Source: Onchocerca volvulus (Eukaryota; Nematoda; Chromadorea; Rhabditida; Onchocercidae). Taken from it: 64,000 bases of DNA. The notes under the pieces are model-generated. The model did no database searches, was not told the DNA's origin, and saw only the letters and a list, made by a program, of their open reading frames with translations. A program made the position numbers and the translations under genes. The stretch covers positions 8,890,616 to 8,954,615 of the forward strand of contig HG738139.1 in assembly GCA_000499405.2 (NCBI GenBank), written 5' to 3'. Shown one piece after another: positions 63,577 through 64,000 of the stretch. How positions within the stretch are numbered: position 1 is the stretch's first letter; every line of letters begins with the position of its first letter.

Positions 63577-64000
63577 GTTTGTACTGGAAAATTGAATCCG
63601 CTGCATTTACAAATTCACTACTCAATTTATGATCATGATTTCTGCAAAAATTTTAAAAAATTATAAATAAAATTGTTTAGGAAAGAATTTATTCAGGATC
63701 ATACATTCCCAATTCATTTCATCCTATTGTATTTTCCATCATTACATATTTGAAGATGTTAATATAAACAAGCGAATCTAATTTTGAGAATCTTTATTGC
63801 ATGCGTAATCTTACGAGATGATAAATCGCATAAATTCTTGCGAAGTGGAATAAGAGCAATAAAAAGATTATATGATTTTTAGAGTTCATTTTCCAAAATT
63901 TATATTGAAATGTTCTAAAATTTCATATATATGTTCCTAAAATTCAAGCTGAAAATTCTTAGCTTAGTTGAAACTTGAATGCTTTCGATTCCTTAAAATG
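63577..64000 (+). other. Cadherin intron running off the window
   Basis: Starts with a GTTTG donor after the last recognisable exon. I see no further exon before the window edge. Confidence 0.7.

Noticed and set aside
1..64000. tRNA, rRNA, spliced-leader RNA genes, known microRNAs and CRISPR arrays
   Set aside because: I looked for tRNA arm signatures, common conserved nematode microRNA seeds and repeated spacer structures and saw none. A covariance-model scan would be decisive.

Overview
The window is AT-rich animal DNA from a nematode. Genes are split into many short exons with short introns, acceptors are mostly the nematode TTTTCAG type, and exo-1 has an acceptor just before its start codon, as expected for spliced-leader trans-splicing. 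The very AT-rich noncoding DNA suggests a clade III (spirurid/filarial-like) worm; that placement is an inference, not something the sequence proves.

Layout. (1) 1-4843: no gene recognised; a 48-base A run and one short coding-like fossil. (2) 4844-7455, minus strand: complete nine-exon gene for a ZNF622/Rei1-type zinc-finger 60S biogenesis factor (382 aa as modelled). (3) 7456-8416: short divergent promoter region. (4) 8417-12901, plus strand: complete fifteen-exon exo-1, the Rad2/XPG-family exonuclease of mismatch repair and end resection (645 aa as modelled). (5) About 14290-16480, minus strand: a decayed Helitron Rep-helicase. (6) About 16.5-41.8 kb: a 25-kb stretch with no confident gene, holding microsatellites, inverted repeats and several coding-like minus-strand islands. 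(7) 41854 to the window end, plus strand: the 5' part of a giant Fat-like cadherin, probably the cdh-4 orthologue. It has a signal peptide, 28 recognisable cadherin repeats and the start of a 29th in at least 52 exons (about 3,020 codons), and runs off the right edge.

The ZNF622-like gene and exo-1 are housekeeping genes fired divergently from under 1 kb. The Fat-like cadherin is a developmental adhesion/polarity receptor with a long gene-poor upstream region. I see no functional link among the three beyond proximity. Exon joins were worked out by eye from splice motifs, frame continuity and family similarity. Every join keeps frame except one candidate exon near 60.87 kb.
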